Origin: Neurospora intermedia
Lineage: Eukaryota > Ascomycota > Sordariomycetes > Sordariales > Sordariaceae
Reading direction: 5' to 3'
Assembly (NCBI GenBank): GCA_037102815.1
Contig: BTPP01000004.1
Span: 1,922,001-1,986,000, forward strand
DNA: 64,000 bases
Shown piece by piece: positions 23,453 to 34,238 of this stretch. The notes beneath the pieces were generated by a model. The model worked only from the letters and a program-made list of their open reading frames with translations. It was not told the origin of the DNA and searched no databases. The position numbers were made by a program, and so were the translations under genes. Within the stretch, counting starts at the first letter, position 1, and every line of letters begins with the position of its first letter.

Positions 23453-25708
23453 CAAATCCTATTTCCGGGTCGACAGCCGAGCGAGACCTGGGCCGTCTAA
23501 TTGGGAAGCTGGAGACGGGAGCCGGAACCGACAGGCGGAGGAGAGAATCGGGCAGGAGTGGTGCAGGCGGCGGCGGGCTGTCGCGACTGCAGGATGAATG
23601 CAAGGCAATCAGTAAACACGGAGCTTCAATATGGGACGGAGAAAAGCCAATTGGCACATGCGGCTGCTGCAGCGCATGGGGGAACGACCCGGCTCGCTCT
23701 GAGCTTTGAGGTTGGGTAACACCGGAAGAAGCAAGAGATAGGGAACGACAACCTCGAGGAGTGCAAGGGCAAACGCTCTGATCAAGGCAGTCGCGGTGCA
23801 ACTCCGGCTGCGGTATCGGTGCTTTCTATCTCCCAGCAACACCTCATGACCTCATTAACCGTATAGTGACATGTGCTTTCTTAGGTTTGGTTGACATTTT
23901 GGATATCAGTTGGAACACATACCAGACAACAACTTGCTACCTTTGACGGGACTACCCAGCGAGCGCTCGCGTGTAGCTGAGAGGATGGAAGGTCGAAAGA
24001 AGCCAGAAAGCGAATAGAGTAGTGGCGTATATGTTATGGTGAAGTGTGGTGTAGTGTAGTGTGGTGTGGTGTGGTAAAGACTAGCAAAAACGAGCAAGGC
24101 GGAGAGAGGTACGGCGACGTCAGGAATTGAAGCCGGAGGTAAGGTAGTGAAGTCACTCAGCGTTGCCCTACCTTGCAGGTTGCTTTTTCCTTGTAAGGCG
24201 GGACCGAGTGCAGTGCAGTGTAGTAAGACTGGGGTGAGATGTTTTGAACCGGAACCCTGTCCGTTGTCGAGAAACAAGCTGAGCTGGTGCTGTTACGTGT
24301 TGTTGTACGGTCGAATTGGAGGAGCTGAGAAGAGGGATGTCGAGATTGAGGGGCAACCAAGGACAACAGAAAACAAGAAGAGGGTTGACAAAGAACGGGA
24401 ACGGTCAGGACGACGTGTGCGCTCTCTTGGGATCGATCGCCTGTCCGTCCTATTGACATAGGGCGACGTCTCTCTGCCTTTGTACACTACTAGTAGAGCC
24501 ACGCACGCCCCAATTGCGATTTGGTAGCTGAATCGGGGGCCCGAGGGGGGGAACGAATGCTGTTCAAAGCTCTTTGCTTTCGTTGCCTTTGGCTTTTCTT
24601 GTTTGTCTCCCAAATGGAAGTGGAGCGCACCCCTGGTTAAGTTCCCCTTGCTGGAGACGATCCCGTCCCTAGAGAGACTGGTTGGAAACTCTGGTACACT
24701 TGGCCGAATCCAACCATCTCCTTTCGAAGACGTCAAAGAGAAGCGCTACACCCAGAAACGATATACCCCAGTTCACTCATGATAATATAAGCTAGACGCC
24801 TCGGCTGCTCAGTCAAGTTAAACAACTGAAGCAGCGGACATGTCAAGTGTCAAGCTCAGATGCCCGTTTGAGTCGTCTCTGAACAAGCTGTGTACTGTAG
24901 GTGCGACTGCGGGGACACACTTCCAACTTCACAGCTGGAACTGAAGCAGTGGTTGAAGTCACTGCGGGACCTCGTGGAATCCCAGTGACATTGGAGGGGC
25001 TTGAGGAGCCGCTGGTAATGGTGTAAAAGGTGGGGTTTCCTCTAACTTTTGGAAGGGATCGTCCCTGTTGGATAGACTTGTCGAGTTGCCCATCGCATCG
25101 TCATCGCCTTCGGCATCCAATCACGTCACCTTGAACTCGTGTCCAGGTCCAAATTTGGGGCGTCAGAAATGGCCCTCAACCTCGAGCTCCCAAAATATAG
25201 GAATGTAACCGTCATGTCAATTTCATTTTTTCAATTCTTTTTCCAAACCGACCATAGGTATTCGGGGGAGGCTATACTAGACCTGGCCCCGTCATTATAC
25301 CCACTGGTATACTGTGTAGAATCCCGCTTGTCGGCAGTTTGAAAAAAGAGGAAAAACCCTGTGCGTCGGAAGACACAAATGTAGTTTTCTATAGTCACCT
25401 CCAGGATCAGAGCCTATATATCTCAGGGACAGGCAAGGGCAGAGATGTAAGAAAAGTCCCATTTTGGCCGTCGCAATGAGTAAAGGGCAGTCGTCTCGGA
25501 ATACCGCCTCTTCTGTAGAAGGGCAAGCTCGAAATACACCCAAAAACCAAGAAAAAAAGAAAATAGACCGTCCGTGCCACCCGCGCCAATGCAGAAACTG
25601 TATGTGCGAATCCTCATCCTCTTTTTTTCTTCTCTTCTCCTCGGTTGCGTATCGCGATTCACCACCACCATCATCCCACCCCATCATGATCCCCAAATGT
25701 CATATCCC
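23453..25708. other. Upstream region of pkac and 3' region of the lectin gene
   Basis: This 2.3-kb stretch contains the leader and promoter of the PKA gene. A TGTAG/TGTGG-type short repeat lies near 24042-24077 and a GTGCAGTGCAGTGTAG motif near 24210. Small frames (24293-24736 minus, 23439-23801 minus) have no recognisable similarity. The right end is the 3' UTR of the lectin gene. Confidence 0.5.
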
Positions 25709-26882
25709 TTAAAAGCGATGGCTGCGCTGCTGCTTCGTCCTGTACGCCGTGTATCCGACATAGGCGCCTCCCACAGCAAAGAAGAAGAAGAGCGTCTTCA
25801 CCAGGAACCAGGTCCAGCTACCCTCAGCTTGTTGATCCGTCACCTTCTTGCCCTTGCCGCTACCAGGGGTGGACTTGGTCGGCGGTGCGGTAGTGTAGAG
25901 GTTCCTGGCGTTAATCGAGATGATGTCGTGGTTGTCGCTAAGCTCGCCCGTCTCGGCCGTGAAGCCGAGGTAGGCCACGGGAGGAATCGTGGGCGGCTGG
26001 TTGGTCTCGAAGCAGAGGAGCCACTCGCCCTCGTTCTTGTACTGCAGCTCAAGCTTCAGGTACTTGTCCTGAAAGTGCGACAGCTTGAACTTGGTCGGCA
26101 CGTTGGCGTGCCTGATACCGCGGGCCGAGCAGCCAGCCAGCTCCTGGTTCTTGCCATCCGTGTCCTTGTCGTAGGAGGTCCGTCCGTCGCCCACCATGGC
26201 CATGACGTAGGGGAAGACGACGCCGGGCCGGTTGTTCTTGTACGTGTCGAAGAAGATGCCGAGACCCTCGAACTTGTCCTGGTTGCCGAAAACAGGCCCC
26301 TCGCGCCCGCGCTCCTTGGTGAGCCACATGGCAAACCCATCGCCATAGAGCTGGTTCTTTCCGGAAATCTTGAACTCCACCTCGATTTCCCAGTTGGTTG
26401 CTGTCAAGGGCACCTTGGACCAAAGGTTGCCCATCTGCGACGGCCGGTCGGATGTGAGACGAATGTACCTTGGGAAGGAGTACGGTTAGCGATGTCTTCC
26501 TTGGCGACGTTGAACGGCTTTGTGCGCGAGCAACTCACTGGTCTGTACGGATAATGGTATCTCCTCCAAAGTCATACCACCGACTTTGCGTGTCTGAGTC
26601 CAAGTATGGCTGTAGGTTGTGAATAACACGGCGTTAGTCATGGTCGAGACAAGTCCCAAGTCCCTCGTGGGATGCGGAGAGATCATGTGCGCATACCTGG
26701 TTCAAGCTATGCGTCCTGAGCTGTTGGAAGAAAGCGTTAGTACCATGCGCAGAATGGCGCGAGGCAGAGCTTCCGGAACTCACTCCAATGCTCTTCACGT
26801 TGCCCTCTGCATCTTGCTGCACAGCACCGTGTGCCGCCGTGGCCAGCCACAAGGCCGACAGTGCCGACGTCAACAACATCAT
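25709..26882 (-). CDS. L-type lectin cargo receptor (Emp46/47, VIP36, ERGIC-53 family)
   Basis: Four exons, 26882-26784, 26720-26697, 26609-26539 and 26468-25709, give 317 aa. The second exon is only 24 nt (LRTHSLNQ), followed by PYLDSD and WYDFGGDTIIRTD, the conserved start of the legume-type lectin fold. Introns carry TACTAACG and GACTAACG branch points. Residues 1-19 form a cleavable signal peptide. The lectin domain covers about residues 38-250, with GDGFAMW and FDTYKNN matching sugar and Ca2+ site segments. A Lys/Pro/Ser linker, one membrane span (WFLVKTLFFFFAVGGAYVGY) and an 11-residue cytosolic tail follow. The family carries glycoproteins between ER and Golgi. The tail ends in HRF and lacks the KKXX retrieval signal of Emp47 and ERGIC-53. 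Confidence 0.92.
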
Positions 26883-27964
26883 GATGCCCAGAAACCTAAC
26901 CTAACGATGCGGCGGATCTGCTTTGGGAGGAGGAGGAGGCAAGAAGGGGGAGGGGGAGGAAGAAGAAAAAGAAGAAGGGGAAGAAGAAGAAAGGAGGAAG
27001 AGGAGGCGTAGCGATAGTGTTGTTGTTGTTGTTGATTGAAGCCCGCAAGGGGGAAAATGCACAAGAGATGGGACTGAAGAAAACGAAGGAACTGGATTGT
27101 TGGAAAAGGGGAGGGGGGAAATGAATGAGCGTGCAGAAGGTATTCAGATAATGTCGTTTCGGAACTTGAGCCGAAGTGGTGTCGCTTCGTGCCGCTGGTT
27201 TGTGGTTCTTGATGCGGTTGTTGAACCAACCACGAACTGTTAAACCTCAGGTTAGCTGGCCTTTTCGAAGCCCAGGCCGGAAACAAGAGGGGGCCACTAC
27301 GGCGAGACCGTGCAGCGTCTGAGAGCAGAAATCCGGGGCAACTTGGCAGTGAGCATGCGACACATCGCCTAGGTACCTTAGGTACCTCTAACGATGCAAC
27401 GAAGGCTGGCAGTGGTAGGAGGCAATTCAGTTAGTATCACTGCAGTGTTGAAAACCCGTACAGTAGGTACATTCCCTTCCATTCCTGACTTTTTTGTTTA
27501 TCAACAAATGGTTTGAAACAACAATATAATTGTATATTCCCAAGTTAACGATCTTTTACCCTTGCTCGGCTAGATTCCAACAGAAGCTTTGCTGGACCCT
27601 TCGGCTTCTACGACAGGGATCTTGGGGGCTTGCAATCAGTGGATGATGATGAGTTACGGATTTAACATTGACAGCAAAGGGGACCTCGAACTCCTGGAAC
27701 TGAAACTAAGCTCAAGACGGGGACGCTTTGCCGGCCGGGAAAAGGAACACCATGCGACGGAATGATCGATAAACGATAAGCGATCCGTGGCTGGTGCCGT
27801 GACCCACTTATTCTTCACTTTAGTGTAAGTCGGTGCACTGCACTGCAGTGTAGTGTAGTCGCCGCCACTCGAATTATCCCAACGACAACCAACCTTCTTT
27901 TTCTGAATTATTTCACTAATTGTATTCAAATTGGCCAATCGGCAATTCCCCAAAGAAATTCATC
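26883..27964. other. Divergent promoter region between the lectin and NSRP1-like genes
   Basis: This 1.1-kb interval separates two divergent genes. Purine-rich sequence at 26927-27007 (pyrimidine-rich on the lectin strand) sits immediately upstream of the lectin ATG, the CT-tract type of fungal core promoter or leader. A direct repeat of AGGTACCT lies near 27372, and a CTGCAGTG-rich motif near 27835-27860 precedes the NSRP1-like gene. I see no additional gene. Confidence 0.55.
26927..27007 (-). promoter_or_regulatory. CT-rich leader/core promoter tract of the lectin gene
   Basis: Over about 80 bases, read on the minus strand, the sequence is almost entirely C and T and ends about 45 bases before the start codon. 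Such tracts mark transcription start regions of highly expressed fungal genes. This is inferred from composition and position only. Confidence 0.45.
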
Positions 27965-29278
27965 ATGGTGGGCTTCTCCTTTGGACTGAAAAAGGCTGCC
28001 GCCTCCTCGAAACCCGCGCCAGCTAAGAGGAAACCCACGACCTTCGGCGGCGATGACGATGACGAAAACACGACAGCCGGTGATGGCCAGCCCAAGCCCA
28101 TCGCCGCCGTTGAAATCACCGAACTGGACGGTTTCGACAACAACACGAGCACACCCCTAGAGGCAGTAGACGAGGACCGCAAATCAAAAAAGAAATCAAA
28201 GGGACTACCACAACCACCACCGCCTATATCGGCAACCACAACAACAACATCATCTTCATCAAACAAGAAAGCAGTTCCTCCTGTCGCCGCCGCCGCTCAA
28301 TTTGGCGACCTCTCCTCCGCCCTCGAATCGCGCAAATACGCCCAAGCTGCCGCCATCGCCGACCCCTCCATCTACGACTACGACGCCGTCTACGACTCCC
28401 TCAAGGCGCCCAAGAAGCAAGAGAAAGAAGCCGACAGCAAGGAAGGCAAGCGGCCGCGCTACTTTGATGCTTTACAAAAGGCCGCCGAGACGCGCGAGCG
28501 CGACCGGGCCATCGCCGAAGAAAAAAGACTAAAACGTGAGCGCGAGGCCGAGGGGGACGCGTTTGCCGATAAGGAAAAATTCGTCACAGAGGCGTACAAG
28601 CGCCAGCAGGAAGAAAACCGACGACTGGAGGAAGAAGAAAAGAAGAGGGAGGAGGAAGAGGCCAAGAAGAACAAGAATAAGGGCTTGACGGACTTTTATA
28701 AGCAGATGCTGGAGAAGGAGGAGCAGGAGCATGCGGCCAAGATGAAGGCTGTTGAGGAGCGGGTCAAGGCTGGGCCTGGAGAAGCAGCACAGCAGAAGAA
28801 GGAAGGGGAAGAAGAAGAAGACCCGGACGCGGAAAAGTCGGCGACAGAAAGGGCAAAGGAGATTAACGCCATGGGCGGAAATGTGATTATCAATGATGAC
28901 GGTGAGGTGGTCGACAAACGACAGCTGCTCAAGGGTGGTCTAAACGTGGCGCCCAAGAAGAAGGTGGAACACCAACAAGAGAAGGCTCGACAGGCCGCAA
29001 AGCCTGCTGGGGCAAGCGGACCAGCTAAGGGCGTGTTCCAGGGTGGCAGCAAGCAAGCAATGCGGGAAAGGCAGACGCGCATGCTGGAGGCTCAGCTTGA
29101 GGAGAGGCTTAAGCGGGCGAGAGAGGAAGAAGAGGAAGAGAGGAAGAAGGTTGAGCTGGTGTCCAAGAGCAGGAAGACGGAGGCGGATATCTCGAGCGCG
29201 AAGGAGCGGTACTTGGCGAGAAAGAGGGCGGCTGAGGAGGCGAAGAAGAAGGGGCTGGAGGAGGGTGGTGCGCCGTAG
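27965..29278 (+). CDS. NSRP1-like nuclear speckle splicing regulator
   Basis: A single exon encodes 437 aa, starting at MVGFSFGLKK. The N-terminus has FGGDDDDE and Pro/Thr/Ser-rich sequence. From about residue 113 to 235 it matches the N-terminal domain of nuclear speckle splicing regulatory protein 1 (formerly DUF2040): DPSIYDYDAVYD, then KRPRYFDALQKAAETRERDR, an acidic-basic coiled coil, and GLTDFYKQMLEKEEQEH. Most of the rest is Glu/Lys/Arg-rich coiled coil. Family members localise to nuclear speckles and affect splice-site choice. The gene is divergent from the lectin gene and convergent with Tim13. An in-frame codon at 27920 is upstream, but the ATG at 27965 begins the conserved sequence. 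Confidence 0.88.
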   Translation: MVGFSFGLKKAAASSKPAPAKRKPTTFGGDDDDENTTAGDGQPKPIAAVEITELDGFDNNTSTPLEAVDEDRKSKKKSKGLPQPPPPISATTTTTSSSSNKKAVPPVAAAAQFGDLSSALESRKYAQAAAIADPSIYDYDAVYDSLKAPKKQEKEADSKEGKRPRYFDALQKAAETRERDRAIAEEKRLKREREAEGDAFADKEKFVTEAYKRQQEENRRLEEEEKKREEEEAKKNKNKGLTDFYKQMLEKEEQEHAAKMKAVEERVKAGPGEAAQQKKEGEEEEDPDAEKSATERAKEINAMGGNVIINDDGEVVDKRQLLKGGLNVAPKKKVEHQQEKARQAAKPAGASGPAKGVFQGGSKQAMRERQTRMLEAQLEERLKRAREEEEEERKKVELVSKSRKTEADISSAKERYLARKRAAEEAKKKGLEEGGAP

Positions 29279-30043
29279 TTCTGTTTTTTGACAGCTCGGT
29301 TTTGTCCTCTTTCAAGTTATTCATTTTCAGTAGTTGTTGTTGTTGACATGAGATACCCCCTTCTTTTTGGGAACCTGGTTAGACCACATCAGTCCCTAGT
29401 AAAAACATATGTCAGGAGACGGAAAAAAGAAATACCACGTTTCCGAGATCTATACAAAAAGCCCTGTTCCCTCATTCCTTTCCCTGTCTACCTATACCAT
29501 TCCCTTGCCCGTGAATGCGCTGATGTTGATACACACGTACACATACGGTACGGAAAACGATGTCACCTCTATCTCCCTAACCAAACAGCCGCCGCTCGCT
29601 GATTTTCCCTCCTTGCGTTCTTCCTTGCTTTGCGCTTCTCCAGCCCCCAGCATCTTCACATTTCCAATCCCAACCCTCAGCCGTGACCGGACCCTGTGCC
29701 AATGCCCAATGCGAAGGTCTTGACACCACTGCCGCCATCAAGAACCCTTGATATCCTTGATAATGTCCTTCAAAGGTCGTGTTTGCAGCCCGATCTGGTC
29801 GGTCGTGTACGATACGGTATCGACCTTTCAAACAGTCATCGCATGCCAATCGGTAGTCGCGGCAGCAGTCGCAGTCGCAATCGCACTTAGTCGGTCGAAG
29901 TCGCATATACTTTTTTTTTCTCCCTGCCCCTTCCCTCCCTCCATGATGCTTTTTTTTTTCCGTCTTTCCCCCCAAGACCACCCCAAGAAAGCAACTCATC
30001 GATGTATGTGCCTCCGTCCTAGGTACTACTACTCCTCCCCCTT
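29279..30043. other. Convergent intergenic region, NSRP1-like and Tim13 3' ends
   Basis: This 0.77-kb interval holds two 3' UTRs. T-rich stretches occur near 29910-29960. Small frames such as 29577-29999 (minus) look random. I see no gene. Confidence 0.55.
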
Positions 30044-30424
30044 CTACTGGTTACCCATCTCCTGCTGTATCCTCCGCAGATAAGTCGTGTTGACCACGTT
30101 CCACGCCGCCATGTACTTCTCGGTGCACTGCGTCACGCATGTCTTCTCGCTGTTGGAGAGGGAGGAGCCGGGCTTGGGGACGCACGAGGTGAAGCAGTTT
30201 TCGCCGATTTTCTGGGTTTTTTCTTAACGTTAGGAACCCGGTTACTAGTTGGCTGGCGGTTGGATCGCATCCTATTTTTGGGGGAGGGAAGGAAAGCTGG
30301 CTTGGGACGGAGAGAGTGGAAGGGTGTATAGGAAATCTCCCTAGGTATGTGAGAATTGGAGGGGAGGGGAGGGTGGGAGACACCAGGAAAGAGGAGAGAG
30401 ACTGAGCAAAAGAGAGAAAACGGA

Positions 30425-30476
<52 letters not shown>

Positions 30477-30586
30477 AAGAGAGAGGTACGTACCTCCATC
30501 AAAGTCCGCGCATTGGCGCTCTGGGACTCGATGAGAACCTGCTTGATGATGGCCTTCTTGACGGTCTCGGAGGTAGAGTCGGACAT
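30044..30586 (-). CDS. tim13: Mitochondrial intermembrane-space chaperone Tim13
   Basis: Two exons, 30586-30494 and 30211-30044, give 86 aa. The protein has the small-Tim twin CX3C signature, CFTSC then CVTQC 14 residues later, which form the two disulfides of the helix hairpin. The sequence after it, EKYMAAWNVVNTTYLRRIQ, fits Tim13 better than Tim8, Tim9 or Tim10. With Tim8 it forms a hexamer that escorts hydrophobic precursors through the intermembrane space to the TIM22 or SAM machinery. There is no cleavable presequence, as expected for import through Mia40. The 282-bp intron is filled largely by a GA microsatellite next to the donor. The donor is GTACGT and the branch point CCTAACG. Confidence 0.92.
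30424..30485. repeat. (GA)n microsatellite inside the Tim13 intron
   Basis: About 50 bases are almost pure GA on the plus strand (CT on the gene strand), starting about 8 bases inside the 5' splice site of the Tim13 intron. It is likely to be polymorphic. Confidence 0.9.
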
Positions 30587-31162
30587 GGTTGCGATTTTTT
30601 TTTTGTATGGAGTTTTGGAGTTTGAAGTTTGGATTTGGTTGTGGTGGTGGTGGTTGGTTATTAAATCAGTCGCGAAGTTGCCGGAGCTAAGATCTTGGTG
30701 ACGGCTTCGATAAAGTGGGAATGATACTAGGTAACTTGATACTGCGAACGAAGCTCCGGACGAATGCTGCAGCAAGCCAGGATCCCAGTCAGTTCGAAAT
30801 GTTTATTACCTATGTATGGAGGTGTGGCGTAAGTGGTGATTGCCGAGCAGTGATAAGGTGAGGCTGGTGCAAGTCGGTCTTTTCCCGGCAGGCAAAGTCC
30901 TGAAATGGCACGAATAGGGGGACCCCTTTTGGGACATAACAATAACAACAATGGTTTGTTGGTGTTGATGGTGTATGCAAAGTAGTTTATACTACCTTGG
31001 ACAGTTCAAACACAACTGTTCAAAGAAATATGAATGACATGACTAAGATCACGCTTAACGCTCCATGCTATACGCTTCATGTGCTTTTGACTCCCCCACT
31101 TCTTTGAATCCCACAAAACCACATCAAAACAAGCCACCGCACCACATCACACAGCAAGCAAG
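30587..31162. other. Intergenic: Tim13 upstream region and plc 3' UTR
   Basis: This 0.58-kb interval lies between two minus-strand genes and holds the promoter of Tim13 and the 3' UTR of plc. I see no gene. Confidence 0.55.
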
Positions 31163-33354
31163 TTACAACCTCAACTTCTTGCTTATCTTCACCAAAACAG
31201 CTCCTTCACTCTCCATCCCCTTTGCATCCAAAAGATGCACAAACCGATACCCTTCCCTCAACCGATCCAGCCTCACACACGCCCACGCCGCCAACGAATC
31301 CCTTCCAATCTCATCATCCAGCACCAAGAACCTCACAAACGAGAGCTCCGGGACTACACCAGGGATATTCTCAAATTTCAGTTCTGTTTGGGCACCGAAC
31401 TTCCCCTCCCAATCCGGATCGCATCCTCCCTTCACAGATTTGGTCTTGGCCTTGTACTCGCCTCCTTTTTCTTTGCCGTCCTGCGGCAGCTCGTCGGTGC
31501 CATGCCGCTCTCCAGGCTCTTCCACGTGTAGTTCGACTTTCAGGTAAGGGCGGAAGGAGTCGACGTTGTTGTCTCTGGGGGGAAGGGGGAGCGATTGACC
31601 AGCGAGAACATTGATGGTTAGATCCATGGTGTAGTGCTGGACGGCGTCGGCTTGGGTGTCGGAGGCCGAGGGGGAGGGGGAGGGGGACGGATTAGAGTCG
31701 GTGAGTTTGGCGCAGCGGTAGCCTAGGTAGGGTCTTGTTAGCGTTCTTGTGTTACTTCAAGAGAAGTGAACTAAGTGGACGTACCAGCAGGTTTGAGCAC
31801 ATAACCGCCCGTCCCAGCAAACATGCCCTCATTCAGCATCATGCCCTCATCCCAATTCTGCCAATTCAGCGCCACGATCTGAATTCCCTTTCTCCAAAAC
31901 ACAGCCGGGTCCAAGTTCGATGACAAGATACGCATGCCAGACGGGTACGCCCGCATCAGATAGTGTTTGTTATGCTCGAAAAGCGCACTACGACTCTCCT
32001 TGTGAACATCCATCACGCCACTCTCCGACAGCGAAAAGATGTGCGTCGGCATGTTGGCCTCGGGCTGCATCAGGCTTTTAAACGACACGCCGCGCGTGTA
32101 GATGCCCATCTTGCTCAAACTCCAGATAACCTTGGACGGTTTCTTTGCCCGCTGCTTCGGTTGGCCCGCTTCTTCTGGCAGCCCTCCAGAAGCGGCGGCG
32201 GCGGTGTTGTCCAGCTCCTCGGGGGTCGTCGAGCCCGTCGAGCCCCCTTCATTGTTGGGTGGAGCGTACTTGACCTTCACGAGGATTTTCCCGCGCAGCT
32301 CTTCGGGAGTGGGAAGATATTTGGCATCCTCCTCCGGCTCAGGAAGAAGCAGGTCTCCCCAGATCTGCCTCATAATGTCAACCATCCTTTCCTGCTGCTC
32401 AGCGCTGCAGTGCACCTCGAGACTGACGATCAGGGGCAAGTCGGTTGTGGCAAAACCGTAGTCCTTGATAGCCTCGCACACGTCTCGGAAGGTGATGTCT
32501 TTAGTTAGCGTGTACCCGTGCAGGACTCGCGGCTCTTTAGTGCTCTTCCTACTAAGAGTTTGGAATAAAGAGGCAGAGCCGCCGCTCTTGCTTCTCTCCA
32601 AGGGGTTCGTTTCGGCTGATAGTCCGGCCGGGGCGGCCTCAGTGGTTGTTGCTGCTGCCGGCGGCGGCGGCGGCGTTGTTGTGGTGGGCTCCGGAACTTT
32701 CTTGTCCTTGGACTTCTTCTTTCCACCAAGAAAGCTAGGCAGCTTACTCTTCGCTTTCCTCTTCAGCTTGCTCGCTGTTCCCTCCTCACCACTGCCATGG
32801 GCATCATCGCTAGAGCTGGAACTGCTCGAAGTCACAGACTCGGCGTCACCATCGTCATCCTCCGACTCGGAGTCCGAGCCATCCCAGACGTCCACCTCGA
32901 TACAGCGGCACCCGCGCAACAAAACGTTCCTGTACGCATCGACGCTCGACTCGCTGGAGAACTGGTTACCTGTCAAGTAAGTGTTGTGGCTGGAACTGAT
33001 AAAGTAGCTTGAGAGCGGGTAACTGAGGTCCTGGGAACGCGGAGGCGCAATCGAATTGGCGGCTGAAGAAGTGATATACTGAAAAAAGCTCTCGTAATCC
33101 CAGTCCTGATGAAGCGGAAAGTCTCGAGCCAGCTCGGCCTCGTCGTCGCCTTGACAGCACCTGAGCCAGACAGAAACGTCCTCCTGGCGCCAGGCCTTGG
33201 TCACGGTGTCGGCGTGTGCGCTGTAGATGCGTTGTAAATGAGCCGCAACGCCGGGGCTCAGTGTCTTTATCTTCTGCTCGGCGCCAGATAAGCCACCGCC
33301 TCCTTGGTGAGCTCCATCGGGGAGGTATGGCGTGCCACGGACAGCTGCTGGCAT
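31163..33354 (-). CDS. plc-1: Phosphoinositide-specific phospholipase C
   Basis: Two exons, 33354-31785 and 31722-31163, give 709 aa. It hydrolyses PIP2 to diacylglycerol and inositol trisphosphate at the plasma membrane. The order is an EF-hand-like N-terminus, the X domain from about residue 107 (SSHNTYLTGNQ with the first catalytic His at 123), Ca2+ ligands in EVDVWDG (153-158), the second His in LHGYTL (279), SLEVHC (313), the Y domain at about 404-515 (SFKSLMQPEANMPTHIFSLSE) and a C2 domain from about 555. There is no PH domain, giving a delta-like fungal form. About 117 low-complexity residues (160-276: Ser/Asp/Glu, then Lys, then Pro/Thr/Ala) interrupt the X domain between the Ca2+ site and the second His. 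The X-Y linker is Gly/Ala/Glu-rich. The symbol rests on recalled Neurospora linkage to pkac-1. Confidence 0.94.
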
Positions 33355-34238
33355 GTTGAATACAAGACGATGCGCAAAATGTGAGCCCGAGACAACGAGC
33401 GAGGGGGAAGGGTGTAAAGGCTGTGTCTATATGATGACACAAAGTAAGAAGAGGTGATACAAGAGGCAGCCAAAGAGCCAACAAACAGGCCAGACCTAGC
33501 TCACAATTCAGGGGACTCGGCGACCCCACTTGAAGCTGTTGATGGCTGGTAAAGTTGTTATTTGGCGTTTGATGGTGTCTGACCGCTTAAATATCTGAAG
33601 TTCGGGACTGGAGATGGGTATCAAGTTCTCCTTGGAATCGAGAACACAGGGATGAGAAAGAGGATTAGGTGGTGGTTGGGTATGAATGACGCTCAACAGC
33701 TTGCTCTTCGGGCTCCGGTTCATCACGATCCATCAACACATTGCTATGTATGTAGGTGCTGGCTGCGCCTTCTCCCGTCTTCCGTTGCCGTAGAAGCTCT
33801 TGGACCCTTGGCTGCGTTTCGTCACCCCACAGGACAGGACAGGACCCTTCCGTCTGATTGACCAGTGGGGACATCCCCTAGCCGTCAGATCGAACAGCGA
33901 CACAGCGTTAGTGGTCTAGGTCAGGGGTGTTTGGACACGGACCTCTGTTTCGTCTCAACTTGGCGTGGAAACTTGGTTTGGAGTCAGACAGACAAAGGAA
34001 CGAGCTTTGTCGAGTCCACCAAATAAAGACCAAGCAAGTACTATGAATGTTTACTTTCCCTTCTAGCACCTCCAGGTTCCCGTCCGTTTCTGGTGTGCCT
34101 TGAGGTGCTTGCACTCCAGACAATTGTTTAGATCTAGGTACATCAATCAGACATCATATGATACAGATACAATTGAGGCGATAGTCCAGTGGACTCTTAA
34201 TCTTACAATTTCCCTCGTGGTGTTTATACACCGGCCTT
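33355..34238. other. Intergenic: plc upstream region and mrh4 3' UTR
   Basis: This 0.88-kb interval lies between two minus-strand genes. No frame has support and I see no RNA gene. Confidence 0.55.

Noticed and set aside
25574-26554. 326-codon plus-strand frame
   Set aside because: It is antisense to the L-type lectin gene, with no family resemblance.
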